NCBI GenBank assembly: GCA_024235915.1 | Contig: JACKLO010000008.1 | Span: 434,001-498,000 of the forward strand | Direction of reading: 5' to 3' | DNA length: 64,000 bases | DNA from: Burkholderiaceae bacterium | GTDB taxonomy: Bacteria > Pseudomonadota > Gammaproteobacteria > Burkholderiales > Burkholderiaceae_C | In this document: positions 55,811-62,750 of the stretch, one piece after another | How the letters are laid out: the number at the start of each line of letters is the position of its first letter | Position numbering within the stretch: position 1 is the stretch's first letter | Translations under genes and position numbers: made by a program | Notes under the pieces: model-generated | Seen by the model: the letters and a program-made list of their open reading frames with translations, nothing else | What the model was told of the DNA's origin: nothing | Databases searched by the model: none

Positions 55811-56059
55811 ATGAGCAAACCTCAGGACCGCACTGTCTCTCGACGGGACGATGGCACTTGGCAGAACAAGAGGCAGGACGCGGAACGCGCTTCCTCGGTC
55901 CACACCACCCAAGCGGAGGCCCAGGAGGCGGCCCGGCGCATGCTGGGCAACCAGGGCGGTGGCGAACTGACGACGATGGGCGTCAAGGGCAAGATCGTCA
56001 GCAAGGACACGATCAAGCCCGGCAACGACCCCAATCCGCCGCGCGACACCGAACACTGA
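55811..56059 (+). CDS. DUF2188-like small protein under SOS-type control
   Basis: 82 aa. Core RTVSRRDDGTWQNKRQDAERASSVHTTQAEAQEAARRML, matching the DUF2188 pattern (V-P-x-G-x-W-x-V-K... AS..F.TQ.EA...AR). A charged, possibly disordered tail follows. The LexA box upstream suggests induction by DNA damage. It marks the start of the accessory segment. Confidence 0.75.
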   Translation: MSKPQDRTVSRRDDGTWQNKRQDAERASSVHTTQAEAQEAARRMLGNQGGGELTTMGVKGKIVSKDTIKPGNDPNPPRDTEH

Positions 56060-56161
56060 TCCGTCGTCGTCGATGGCGCTTGGCGGTTCGGGCGGAAGCC
56101 CACGCCGACCTCCGCTACACGACGGCCTTTGGATTGCTGGGCGACACCAAGCAGGATCCAG

Positions 56162-56213
56162 ACGACGCGGCGTCGTTTCGTTTGTTGCGATTTTCGTTTG
56201 TTTCGATTAAGAT
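56162..56213 (+). promoter_or_regulatory. Operator array and promoter of the PIN toxin-antitoxin operon
   Basis: Perfect palindrome ACGACGC G GCGTCGT (56162-56176) is followed immediately by two tandem 16-bp repeats TTCGTTTGTTGCGATT and TTCGTTTGTTTCGATT (56177-56192, 56193-56208). Promoter -35 TTGCGA (56185), 17 bp, -10 TAAGAT (56208) lies over the repeats. The array suits an autoregulating antitoxin. Confidence 0.7.
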
Positions 56214-56243
56214 CCTGGCACCGACCTTGATCCGGAACACGCC

Positions 56244-56712
56244 ATGACCCGCGCCCAAGCCCTGGAAACCGCACTGCCTGTCGAGCGCGAAGTTGCCGCG
56301 GCAGTGGAGAGCCAGCGTGCCCTGGCCGCCTTCCTGAGCACGCAGTTCGAGACCCAGCGCATCCAGATCTTCGACGCGAAGAACCAGGCCCACCAGGTCG
56401 AACTGCCCACGTCCGCCCTCCGCTTGCTGGTCGACGTCCTGTCGGAGTTGGCCGAAGGCAATGCGGTCAAGGTCGTGCCGATCCATGCCGAGCTGACGAC
56501 ACAGGAGGCCGCTGACATGTTGAACGTGTCCCGCCCCCATCTCGTCAAGCTGTTGGAGAGCGGTGCTTTGGCCTTCTCACAAAGCCGGCAAGCATCGGCG
56601 CATCCGCTTCGTGGACCTGATGGCCTTCAAGACCGAACAGGATCGTGCGAGTGCGCAGGCGATGGAGGCGCTCGCGAAGCAGGCACAGGAACTTCAACTG
56701 GGCTACGAGTGA
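56244..56712 (+). pseudogene. HTH antitoxin of a PIN toxin, frameshifted
   Basis: Residues to about 110 read MTRAQALETALPVEREVAAAV, then an excisionase-type helix-turn-helix LTTQEAADMLNVSRPHLVKLLESG. Near 56574-56577 the reading frame breaks: dropping one base of TTCTCAC restores HKAGKHRRIRFVDLMAFK and a helical tail ending ELQLGYE with TGA at 56710, GTGA-overlapping the toxin. As written the N-terminus runs into the toxin frame. Either a sequencing error or a genuine +1 mutation; a family copy with the frame intact would be about 155 aa. Confidence 0.8.
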
Positions 56713-57284
56713 GGAGTTCGCCGTTCACCGCGGTCTACGACGCCTGCGTGCTGTATCCGGCGCCGCTGCGCGATTTCCTCATGTGGCTGGCCCTGTCCGG
56801 GCGCTTTCGTGCGCGCTGGAGCGCCCAGATCCACGATGAGTGGAAGCGGAACCTGATCAAGAACCGGCCCGACATCACGGCCGAGCAACTTGATCGCACT
56901 GCTGACCTGATGGACTTGGCGATCCCTGACGGGCGGGTGACCGGGCACGAGGTCTTGATTGAAGGTCTGACCCTTCCCGACTCTGGGGACCGGCATGTCC
57001 TCGCTGCAGCCATCCGCTGTCACGCCAGCGTGATCGTGACCTTCAACGAGCGCGACTTCCCGGCCGACGTACTGGGTGCTTTCGGTCTGGAGGCCCAACA
57101 CCCGGATCTGTTCGTAGAGAACCTCTTCGATCTCGACCCGGCCGCGGTGGTCGCCGCTGCACAGCGGCAGCGACAGCAGTTGAAGAACCCGCCGATCGAC
57201 GTCGATCGCTACCTCGACATCCTGCTTCGGCAGGGCCTCACGCAGACGGTGAAGGGCCTCGCCGGGTTTCGAGGCGTGCTGTGA
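56709..57284 (+). CDS. PIN-domain toxin
   Basis: 191 aa from a GTG at 56709 that overlaps the antitoxin stop. PIN ribonuclease-type fold with acidic residues in VYDACVLYP, IHDEWKRNL, LPDSGDRHVLAAAI and TFNERDFP. It has the long C-terminal extension (DIDRYL-type; IDVDRYLDILLRQGLTQTV) of the two-component systems in which the antitoxin is the helix-turn-helix protein just upstream. The domain looks intact although the antitoxin does not. Confidence 0.85.
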   Translation: MRSSPFTAVYDACVLYPAPLRDFLMWLALSGRFRARWSAQIHDEWKRNLIKNRPDITAEQLDRTADLMDLAIPDGRVTGHEVLIEGLTLPDSGDRHVLAAAIRCHASVIVTFNERDFPADVLGAFGLEAQHPDLFVENLFDLDPAAVVAAAQRQRQQLKNPPIDVDRYLDILLRQGLTQTVKGLAGFRGVL

Positions 57285-57315
57285 TCAGCGGCTGAAGCGC
57301 CTTCACGCACTCAGA

Positions 57316-57579
57316 TCACAGAGCCTCGCACCCCCTCAGGAGTCGCTGGCCGGCCTGTCCAGCCTCCAACGCTGCAACCAAGTCAACGTCCGCCTCGCTC
57401 ACGGCTCGCAGGGCCTCGAGCAGCGCAGCGCCGCGCGAGGCCTGCAAGGCATGGATCACCAGATCGCCCGACTTGTTACGCGAGATGCTGACATGGTCAG
57501 CGTCGAGTCGGAACTCTGCAGGAATGCGCACGGCCTGGCCGTCGTCGCTGTTGAAGACTGTGGTCGTGAGCCTTTCCAT
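57316..57579 (-). CDS. Orphan AbrB/VapB-type antitoxin
   Basis: 87 aa from the ATG at 57579 (GGAGAG four bases before). SpoVT-AbrB fold: TTTVFNSDDGQAVRIPAEFRLDADHVSISRNKSGDLVIH, the swapped-hairpin form of VapB. The usual downstream vapC is missing; the next gene on its 3' side is the convergent PIN toxin, 31 bp away. Whether it can neutralise that toxin is unknown. Confidence 0.75.
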   Translation of the reverse strand: MERLTTTVFNSDDGQAVRIPAEFRLDADHVSISRNKSGDLVIHALQASRGAALLEALRAVSEADVDLVAALEAGQAGQRLLRGCEAL

Positions 57580-57782
57580 GCTGCTCTCCATTCGAGTACG
57601 TCGACATGCGCATCTTCGTTCAGGCATCGCCGGCGAGCAACGGCATCGGGCATGTTCCGCCTCTACCGCACTCGCCGCTGGTGCCGCGCGTCGTACACCG
57701 GCGGCTACTGCTTGTCGTCCCATGAGGCGACCCGTCGGATCAGCGAACACTGAACCCTTCGCCTGAAGTGTCGTGGCGCCAC

Positions 57783-58328
57783 CTACGGTGCCAGCCCACA
57801 TCGATCGCGAAACCCGCAGGCACGGCAAGTCCGCTGGCTTGCGGGCCAACGAGGCTCGACCAGTCCGCGCTGCAACGCTTCCCGTCGGCGCATCAGGTCC
57901 TCGACCTCCTCCCGGGCCATGAGGTTGACAGGCAGAGGAATCAGCGAGGTGCCCCGATGCCCCCGAGGAATCAGCACGTAGGCTTCATCGGCGACGGTGA
58001 CGTGCAGTTCGTCCTCCATCGCCATTCGCTGCGCCGACAGCTGGATGACATCCGAACGCGTCACCATTGGGCTCGCACGGGTCTTCAACTCCACGAGCAC
58101 CAGGATCCCCGATGGATTCCGATAGACCCTGTCGACGCGTGCGACGACCGGCCAGCGACCCGACGACCTGAACTGCCTCTCGACGAAGACCAGCTCGGCA
58201 TCCCGGAGGCGCGCCGGTCTCTGCCTCCGCTCCTCGGCCGCAGCGCGCCTGCCAGCGATGACCCATCCGACGAAGCCGATCACGACGGCAAGAATCATCA
58301 TCGCCAGTACGACTTCGATCATGTTCAT
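57783..58328 (-). CDS. Membrane-anchored PD-(D/E)XK nuclease, C-terminal half of a Cas4-like fold
   Basis: 181 aa with an N-terminal TM (MIEVVLAMMILAVVIGFVGWVIAG). The catalytic core is visible: D in VVARVDRVYR, ExK in LVLVELKTR, and the Q motif SDVIQLSAQ, followed by CRACGFRDRC near the end, the C-x2-C-x5-C triplet of the Cas4 iron-sulphur cluster. The first Cys and the entry helices of Cas4 are absent from this protein but found in the gene upstream, overlapping by 4 bp. It is thus a split nuclease or its partner. Confidence 0.75.
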   Translation of the reverse strand: MNMIEVVLAMMILAVVIGFVGWVIAGRRAAAEERRQRPARLRDAELVFVERQFRSSGRWPVVARVDRVYRNPSGILVLVELKTRASPMVTRSDVIQLSAQRMAMEDELHVTVADEAYVLIPRGHRGTSLIPLPVNLMAREEVEDLMRRREALQRGLVEPRWPASQRTCRACGFRDRCGLAP

Positions 58329-58831
58329 CGTCCAGCCTCTCGTGACCACCACCTCCACAGCCAAGCGGCCTGCCCGAGCAGCCATCGCATGCATCCGAGA
58401 AGTGCCGGAGACGCTTCAAGCACCGCGCAGATGCGGGGACCGGCGCGGTAGTAGTGGTACACGATCGACCGTCCCCAGCCTCGGCGTCGCAGCACGGCAT
58501 CCCGGAAGTGGCGGAGTGTCTGTGTCTGCCATCCCTCGCCGAAGGCCAGGGTGGCGACGAAGCAGCGCCCCTTCGGCCCAGGTGGCGGCACACGGCCAAC
58601 ACCCATGGCCAGCCTCGCCTGACGTTCGAATCGCGCATGGCAGACCAATCCGCGCTCCCGGGCCACTTGCAGCGGTCTGGAACGGGGGCGGCCATGCCGC
58701 TGCTCAAGGACGACCCACCGCTCGCAAAATCCCATCTCGGCCAGCCGGGAGGCGCTGAGCGCCCGTTCGGTCGGGTTCCCGTCCACGATCGACCTGCGTC
58801 CAGCCCGGCGTCGACGCTTGTCGACCTTCAT
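58325..58831 (-). CDS. Cas4-N-terminal-like / CFI-box-CTERM protein
   Basis: 168 aa. N-terminal ALSASRLAEMGFCERWVVLEQRHG and RERGLVCHARFER are the Cas4-type opening (S-x-S ... C ... RG-x-x-x-H), giving the first Fe-S cysteine. C-terminal CFVATLAFGEGWQTQTLRHFRDAVL ... YHYYRAGPRIC is the CFI-box membrane module. With the next gene it supplies all four cysteines and the nuclease active site. ATGA overlap on both sides, so all are co-translated. Confidence 0.7.
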   Translation of the reverse strand: MKVDKRRRRAGRRSIVDGNPTERALSASRLAEMGFCERWVVLEQRHGRPRSRPLQVARERGLVCHARFERQARLAMGVGRVPPPGPKGRCFVATLAFGEGWQTQTLRHFRDAVLRRRGWGRSIVYHYYRAGPRICAVLEASPALLGCMRWLLGQAAWLWRWWSREAGR

Positions 58832-59112
58832 TCCGGAATGGCAGGCTGAAACAGCCCGTTCGTCACCGCAGCGGCCTGTTGCACGTCAGGCTCCTTCGGG
58901 ACCTTGACGGTGTCGGGCGTCTGCAGGCTAGCCATCGCAAACACGCCGTGCTGCGCCAGCAGGCCGTCGTAGGCCAGCAGACGCAGACGGTTGACCCGCT
59001 TGCGCCCCTGCCGAAACTGGCTCAGTTCATCGAACAGGCGCGGGTTCTCCTCGCGCGAGAGCTCGAACACCAGCCGGATCGGTCGAAGGGCTCCGCGTTC
59101 CTGCGCGCTCAT
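58828..59112 (-). CDS. ParR-like small protein
   Basis: 94 aa from the ATG at 59112 (AGGGG six bases earlier; the frame is open to 59130). LRPIRLVFELSREENPRLFDELSQFRQGRKRVNRLRLLAYDGLL has a strand-helix-helix arrangement like ribbon-helix-helix adaptors such as ParR or StbB that link ParM filaments to the centromere. No database-level match is claimed. It follows the ParM-like gene and overlaps the CFI-box gene by 4 bp. Confidence 0.5.
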   Translation of the reverse strand: MSAQERGALRPIRLVFELSREENPRLFDELSQFRQGRKRVNRLRLLAYDGLLAQHGVFAMASLQTPDTVKVPKEPDVQQAAAVTNGLFQPAIPE

Positions 59113-60142
59113 GCACCACCCCTGGTGCACGATCGAAAGGCGCCGGCGTCGCGAGCGACGTCATAGCGTAGTTCTGCCCGGCCAGCTGGAAGCCCCTCAC
59201 GTTCGCGTAAAGGGGCTCCTTCACCTCGTGGATCCTGTGCTTGGGGAAGGCGGCCTTCACGGCCTTCTTGAAGAGGAACGCGCCGCCGCCGACGAGGATG
59301 ATGTTCTGCAGGCTCTCGGGTGTCTCGATCCACTGGCGCATCGTCGACACGGCCTGCTGTGCCACGCTTTCGGCGATGGGCAGGTGCCGTTTCATGTCGT
59401 AGGGCTTCTGGAAGATGACCGGCGCCTTGCCGGTCCGCAGGGCGAGGTCGATGGCGTCGTAGTCGCGGTAGGGTGTCCGATGTCCTTCGAGATCTCGGCC
59501 GCCATCAGCCGCAGCACATCGGACATTCCCGGTTGATCGAGTGCGACTGCTTCTGGACCAGCCGCATGCCGCGGCAGACCAGCCAGTCGAAGGTCCTCGA
59601 TCCCGGGTCGATGACCAGGCTCTGCTCCGTGCCGATCGATGCCATCTTCTCGTGCTCGGCCGCGTAGTGGACGAGCGCACCCTGCGGCTGCGCCACCGCC
59701 AGTGCCTTGCGGACCGTGATGGTCCGTCCCGCCCCAATCTCGTGGCTGCCCGTCATCGCCTTCTCGAGTGCCGCCTTCTTCAGTGCCAGCAGCGCGACGG
59801 GCAGCCCGACGACGAGCAGATCGATGTGCGGCACCTTCATCATCGACAGCGCCCCGCGCAGCAGCGCCATGTACTCCGGCGACTCGGTGTACTCGTCGTG
59901 CAGCTGCTTCGCGCGGAAGGTGTCCGCGGCCAAGTGGATGTCCGGGCCCACCTCGTAGAACAGGGAGCCGACAGGGATGCAGACCGTCTTGCGCTTCTCC
60001 GCGGCAGGCATCGCCGACGTGTCGGCGCTCGACGGATAGGCGACCGAGGGAAGCTGGCACATCGGATGTCGGCTCCCGAGATGCCGGTGACGAATTTCGT
60101 GTTGCCCGATCCGACATCCACGGCTCTGACGATGATTTCCAT
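59027..60142 (-). pseudogene. ParM/StbA-like actin ATPase (PRTRC protein D-like), frameshifted three times
   Basis: Starts MEIIVRAVDVGSGNTKFVTG at the ATG 60142 with AAGGAG seven bases before. Segments in three frames together give one about 360-residue protein: ASFPSVAYPS, VGSLFYEVGPDIHLAADTFRAKQLHDEYTE, LLVVGLPVALL, VIDPGSRTFDWLVCRGM (phosphate 2), then GMSDVLRLMAAEI and RDYDAIDLALRTGKAPVIFQKPYD with LVGGGAFLFKKAV (adenosine). Each break can be healed by adding one base in a G/C run (60048-60050, 59528-59530, 59471-59473). Close to the PRTRC protein D group of plasmid actins. Whether real decay or read error cannot be told here. Confidence 0.8.
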
Positions 60143-61456
60143 GCAGTTGCTCCTTGGCGCAGTTGACTGCCTTGAAAGGCTGATCAGCGTCGCCGCACCA
60201 GTCCGCGTTCTCCACGCTCAATGGCCTCGAATCGGCGCGTCTTTCGACTTCAGTGCCAATGCAGGATCAGCGGAACTGCATCGCAGCGACAGAAGGCGCC
60301 CCGCGGCTCGCCATGAGCCCCGCTCGCAGGGCGCACTTCTGTCACCACGGTCTCACCTCGCGCGGGCCTTTCAACCCCTGCCCAGTTCGACTCGCGCGGA
60401 CAGGCTGCGGACGCGCCAGCCAGACCGACGGCCGCGCGAGGTACCTGAGGCGGCAGCCTTGCCTGTCAACCCCGCGCCGTTGCTGGCGATCCGGCCCATT
60501 GCGACGCTAGATGGGCCCTGCCGCCGAATCTCGTGCCGTCAACTGCCTGCCCCAAGAGCCCGCCGATCAGGGGTCTTGCGGCAGGCGCTGCGAACGCGGC
60601 CTTGACCGCGGATGGCGTCGCGGTTTCCACTGTGGGCTCCCGAGGGCTCCTGGCCCGCTCCCTCCTCTCGAAGAAGACGAGCATCGCAGGCGTCGCAGTC
60701 GTTACCTGCCTCGTGCCTTCAACCGAAGTTCCCGTCCCGAACGGGTGGCGCGACCGGCCTCGACCTCCAGAAGGATCTACGCCGCGAGCGTGCCGAGTCA
60801 TCCACCACAGCAGTGACCTGCCCGGTCCTTGCCAGCCCCATCCCCGCGATGACGGCTGGGCGCTCCAGAAGCGCACCGGCGCAGCAGAACCCCGTGGCGG
60901 CACCTGATGCCGCGCACCGTTCCCGCCAGCCCTTGAGCACGCGCGCATGACGCGCATCGCGCGGCGTGATGGCCTCCATGAGGCTCCCCGCACGACCCTC
61001 GCTCATCAACTCGACACCGCCCTGGACTCTCGGTCAGGGGTGGACCCATGCGAGCGGCCGGCGCTGCACACCAGGCCTGATCCACCGAATGACCCAGGGC
61101 TCGACCCTGGCGTCGATGTCGCACCCAGCCCCGAGCAGGGTGGACATCACCCCTGTCGTCGCGTCGCAGAAATGCGCAGACGGCCTGGATCGACGTGTTC
61201 CATTTTTAAGTCTGACCGAGCTGACCCGAGCCCCTCGACAAAGACCACGGGGAGCCCGGACCAGCAAAGCCATGGGTGGGTGTGGCGCTGCAGAGATCGA
61301 CCGCCGCACCGACGTTGCACACGATCTCCATTGCCGTGGGCTTGCCAGGAATCGGCCCCGGGGATGTCCAGATGGATTCCTCCAACCACGGTCCTCCCGA
61401 CCGTTCATCCACCGGCGTGCTGTTCGGGCAGTCCGCCATCTCGCAGAAAGCCCACC
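60143..61456. other. About 1.3 kb with no intact gene
   Basis: Short overlapping reading frames on both strands, none of family type. Minus-strand pieces beginning MSTLLGAGCDIDARVEP (about 61170) and MEAITPRDARHARVLKGW (about 60980), and a piece with TPAMLVFFERRE (about 60690), could be parts of one or two frame-broken genes, as in the neighbouring ParM gene. An AT-rich TTTTTAAG occurs near 61205. Confidence 0.4.
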
Positions 61457-62671
61457 ATGTCCCGCATCCGCCGTGAAGAGCCCTCGCGCCGCCGCCGGCA
61501 GGCACCTCTCTCCCGCAACGACCGCCGCAACGACCCGCGCGATGGCTCCGCCCTGCCCTCCTCATCCACCCGCCCTTCCAGGACCACCGCGATGACCTCG
61601 GCCAGCCCAGGCCGCCTGCACGGCCAGGACTCGCCGCGCCGCCAGAACTGGGCCGGCAAGTCGCCCCAGCAGGTGCTGGACATGTACCCGCCCGGCAGGA
61701 CGCCCGTGAACCGGGTGGTGGACGTGCTGATCGAGCTGTTCAACCCGCTGCACACCGCGCTGGAGAAGACTGTGTCGCACAAGACGCGCTACGAGCGCGC
61801 CCACTTCCTGCGACGCTTCTTCCGCGAGCTGCACACCGACGCCGGCTTCAAGCTGGCGCCCGATCCCCGCAACCTCGGCCAGCGGCATGTCCAGGCGATG
61901 GTGAAGGTCTGGCAGCGCCGCAAGCTCTCGCCGGGGACGATACAGACCTACCTGAGCTTTCTGCGTGGCCTGGCGATGTGGCTCAACAAGCCGGGCTTCA
62001 TCCGCAGGCCCGAGCACCGCTTTCTACCTTGATCTGCTGCTGAGCTCGCTGCAGCGCGGCTACACCTCGTTGGTGTCCGGCCGCGGCCTGCCGCTGGAGC
62101 TACACTCTTTCCCTAGACGTGTGCTCTTCCGATCCTGCGACGCAAGGAGTCGGTGATGTGCCGCCCCTACGCCCACGTGCATCCGTTCGAGGAGACAGGC
62201 CTGCCCGACGAACAACGGGAGGCGGATCGGTATCTGTGGACAAAGGGCAAGGGAGGCCGTGCGCGCTGGCTGCCGCTGGCCACCGAGGAGCAGCAGTCGG
62301 CCATCGCGCATGCCCGCAGCGTGGTCAGCGGCCATGACGCACACATGGGGGCGCCGGATCGGGACCTGAAGTCCAACCTCCGTCGCCTGGACTATGCGCT
62401 GCGCAAGTTCGGCCTCACGAAGCGCGAGAGCGGCACCACCGGGCACGGGGCGCGGCACGACCACCTTCAAGGCCAGTACCAGGACACGACGGGCACGCCC
62501 GCGCCTGTACGTGGCGGTGGGCCGGTCGATCGGGACCTCGACCGCCAGGCGCGGCTGCGTGTGGCCCGTATCGCGGGCCATGCCCGCCTGCGCTCGGCTG
62601 GCGCCTATTTAGGTCAGTCCGCGGTTATGCGCAGCAAGGGCCGCAAGCCCAGCGATTCGCCTGCGACGTAG
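61457..62671 (+). pseudogene. Integrase_1-type tyrosine recombinase, interrupted
   Basis: Left part (from the ATG 61457, stop 62030) ends with the SAM-like N-terminal domain: RTPVNRVVDVLIELFNPLHTALEKTVSHKTRYERAHFLRRFF, LSPGTIQTYLSFLRGLAMWLNKPGF. Right part from 62135 begins LRRKESVMCRPYAHVHPFEETG with the first catalytic Arg, then WTKGKGGRARWLPL, HGARHD (HxxR) and Tyr in GAYLGQ. Between lie a frame break near 62025 and 35 nt of sequencing-adapter sequence. The N-domain/catalytic junction of about 40-60 residues is missing. One gene in the source genome, broken here by assembly. Confidence 0.75.
62100..62134. other. Sequencing-adapter chimera within the assembly
   Basis: CTACACTCTTTCCCTA (62100-62115) equals the start of the Illumina read-1 adapter and GACGTGTGCTCTTCCGATC (62116-62134) equals the end of the read-2 adapter. 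The two are fused and sit inside the recombinase gene. The join of flanking DNA is therefore not biological. Confidence 0.95.
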
Positions 62672-62750
62672 GTCTGCCCAACTGCACATAACGCTTCCAA
62701 GATCGTCCTCCCCGGTGGCCGCTGGGGCCGCCGTCAACGTGGAGACGATC

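Noticed and set aside
56162..56208. CRISPR-like or replication iteron array
   Set aside because: Only two 16-bp copies without spacers, placed on a toxin-antitoxin promoter.
56244..57284. A natural 346-residue HTH-PIN fusion protein
   Set aside because: The alternate frame carries the conserved antitoxin C-terminus and a GTGA junction, so two genes with a frameshift explain it better.
57768..58451. 227-codon plus-strand ORF
   Set aside because: Opposite the nuclease gene, no family, low-complexity.
57783..58831. CRISPR-associated cas4
   Set aside because: No repeats or other cas genes nearby; the resemblance is to the general Cas4/RecB nuclease fold.
61965..62156. Small ORF ending in RRVLFRSCDARSR
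   Set aside because: Its end is translated sequencing adapter.
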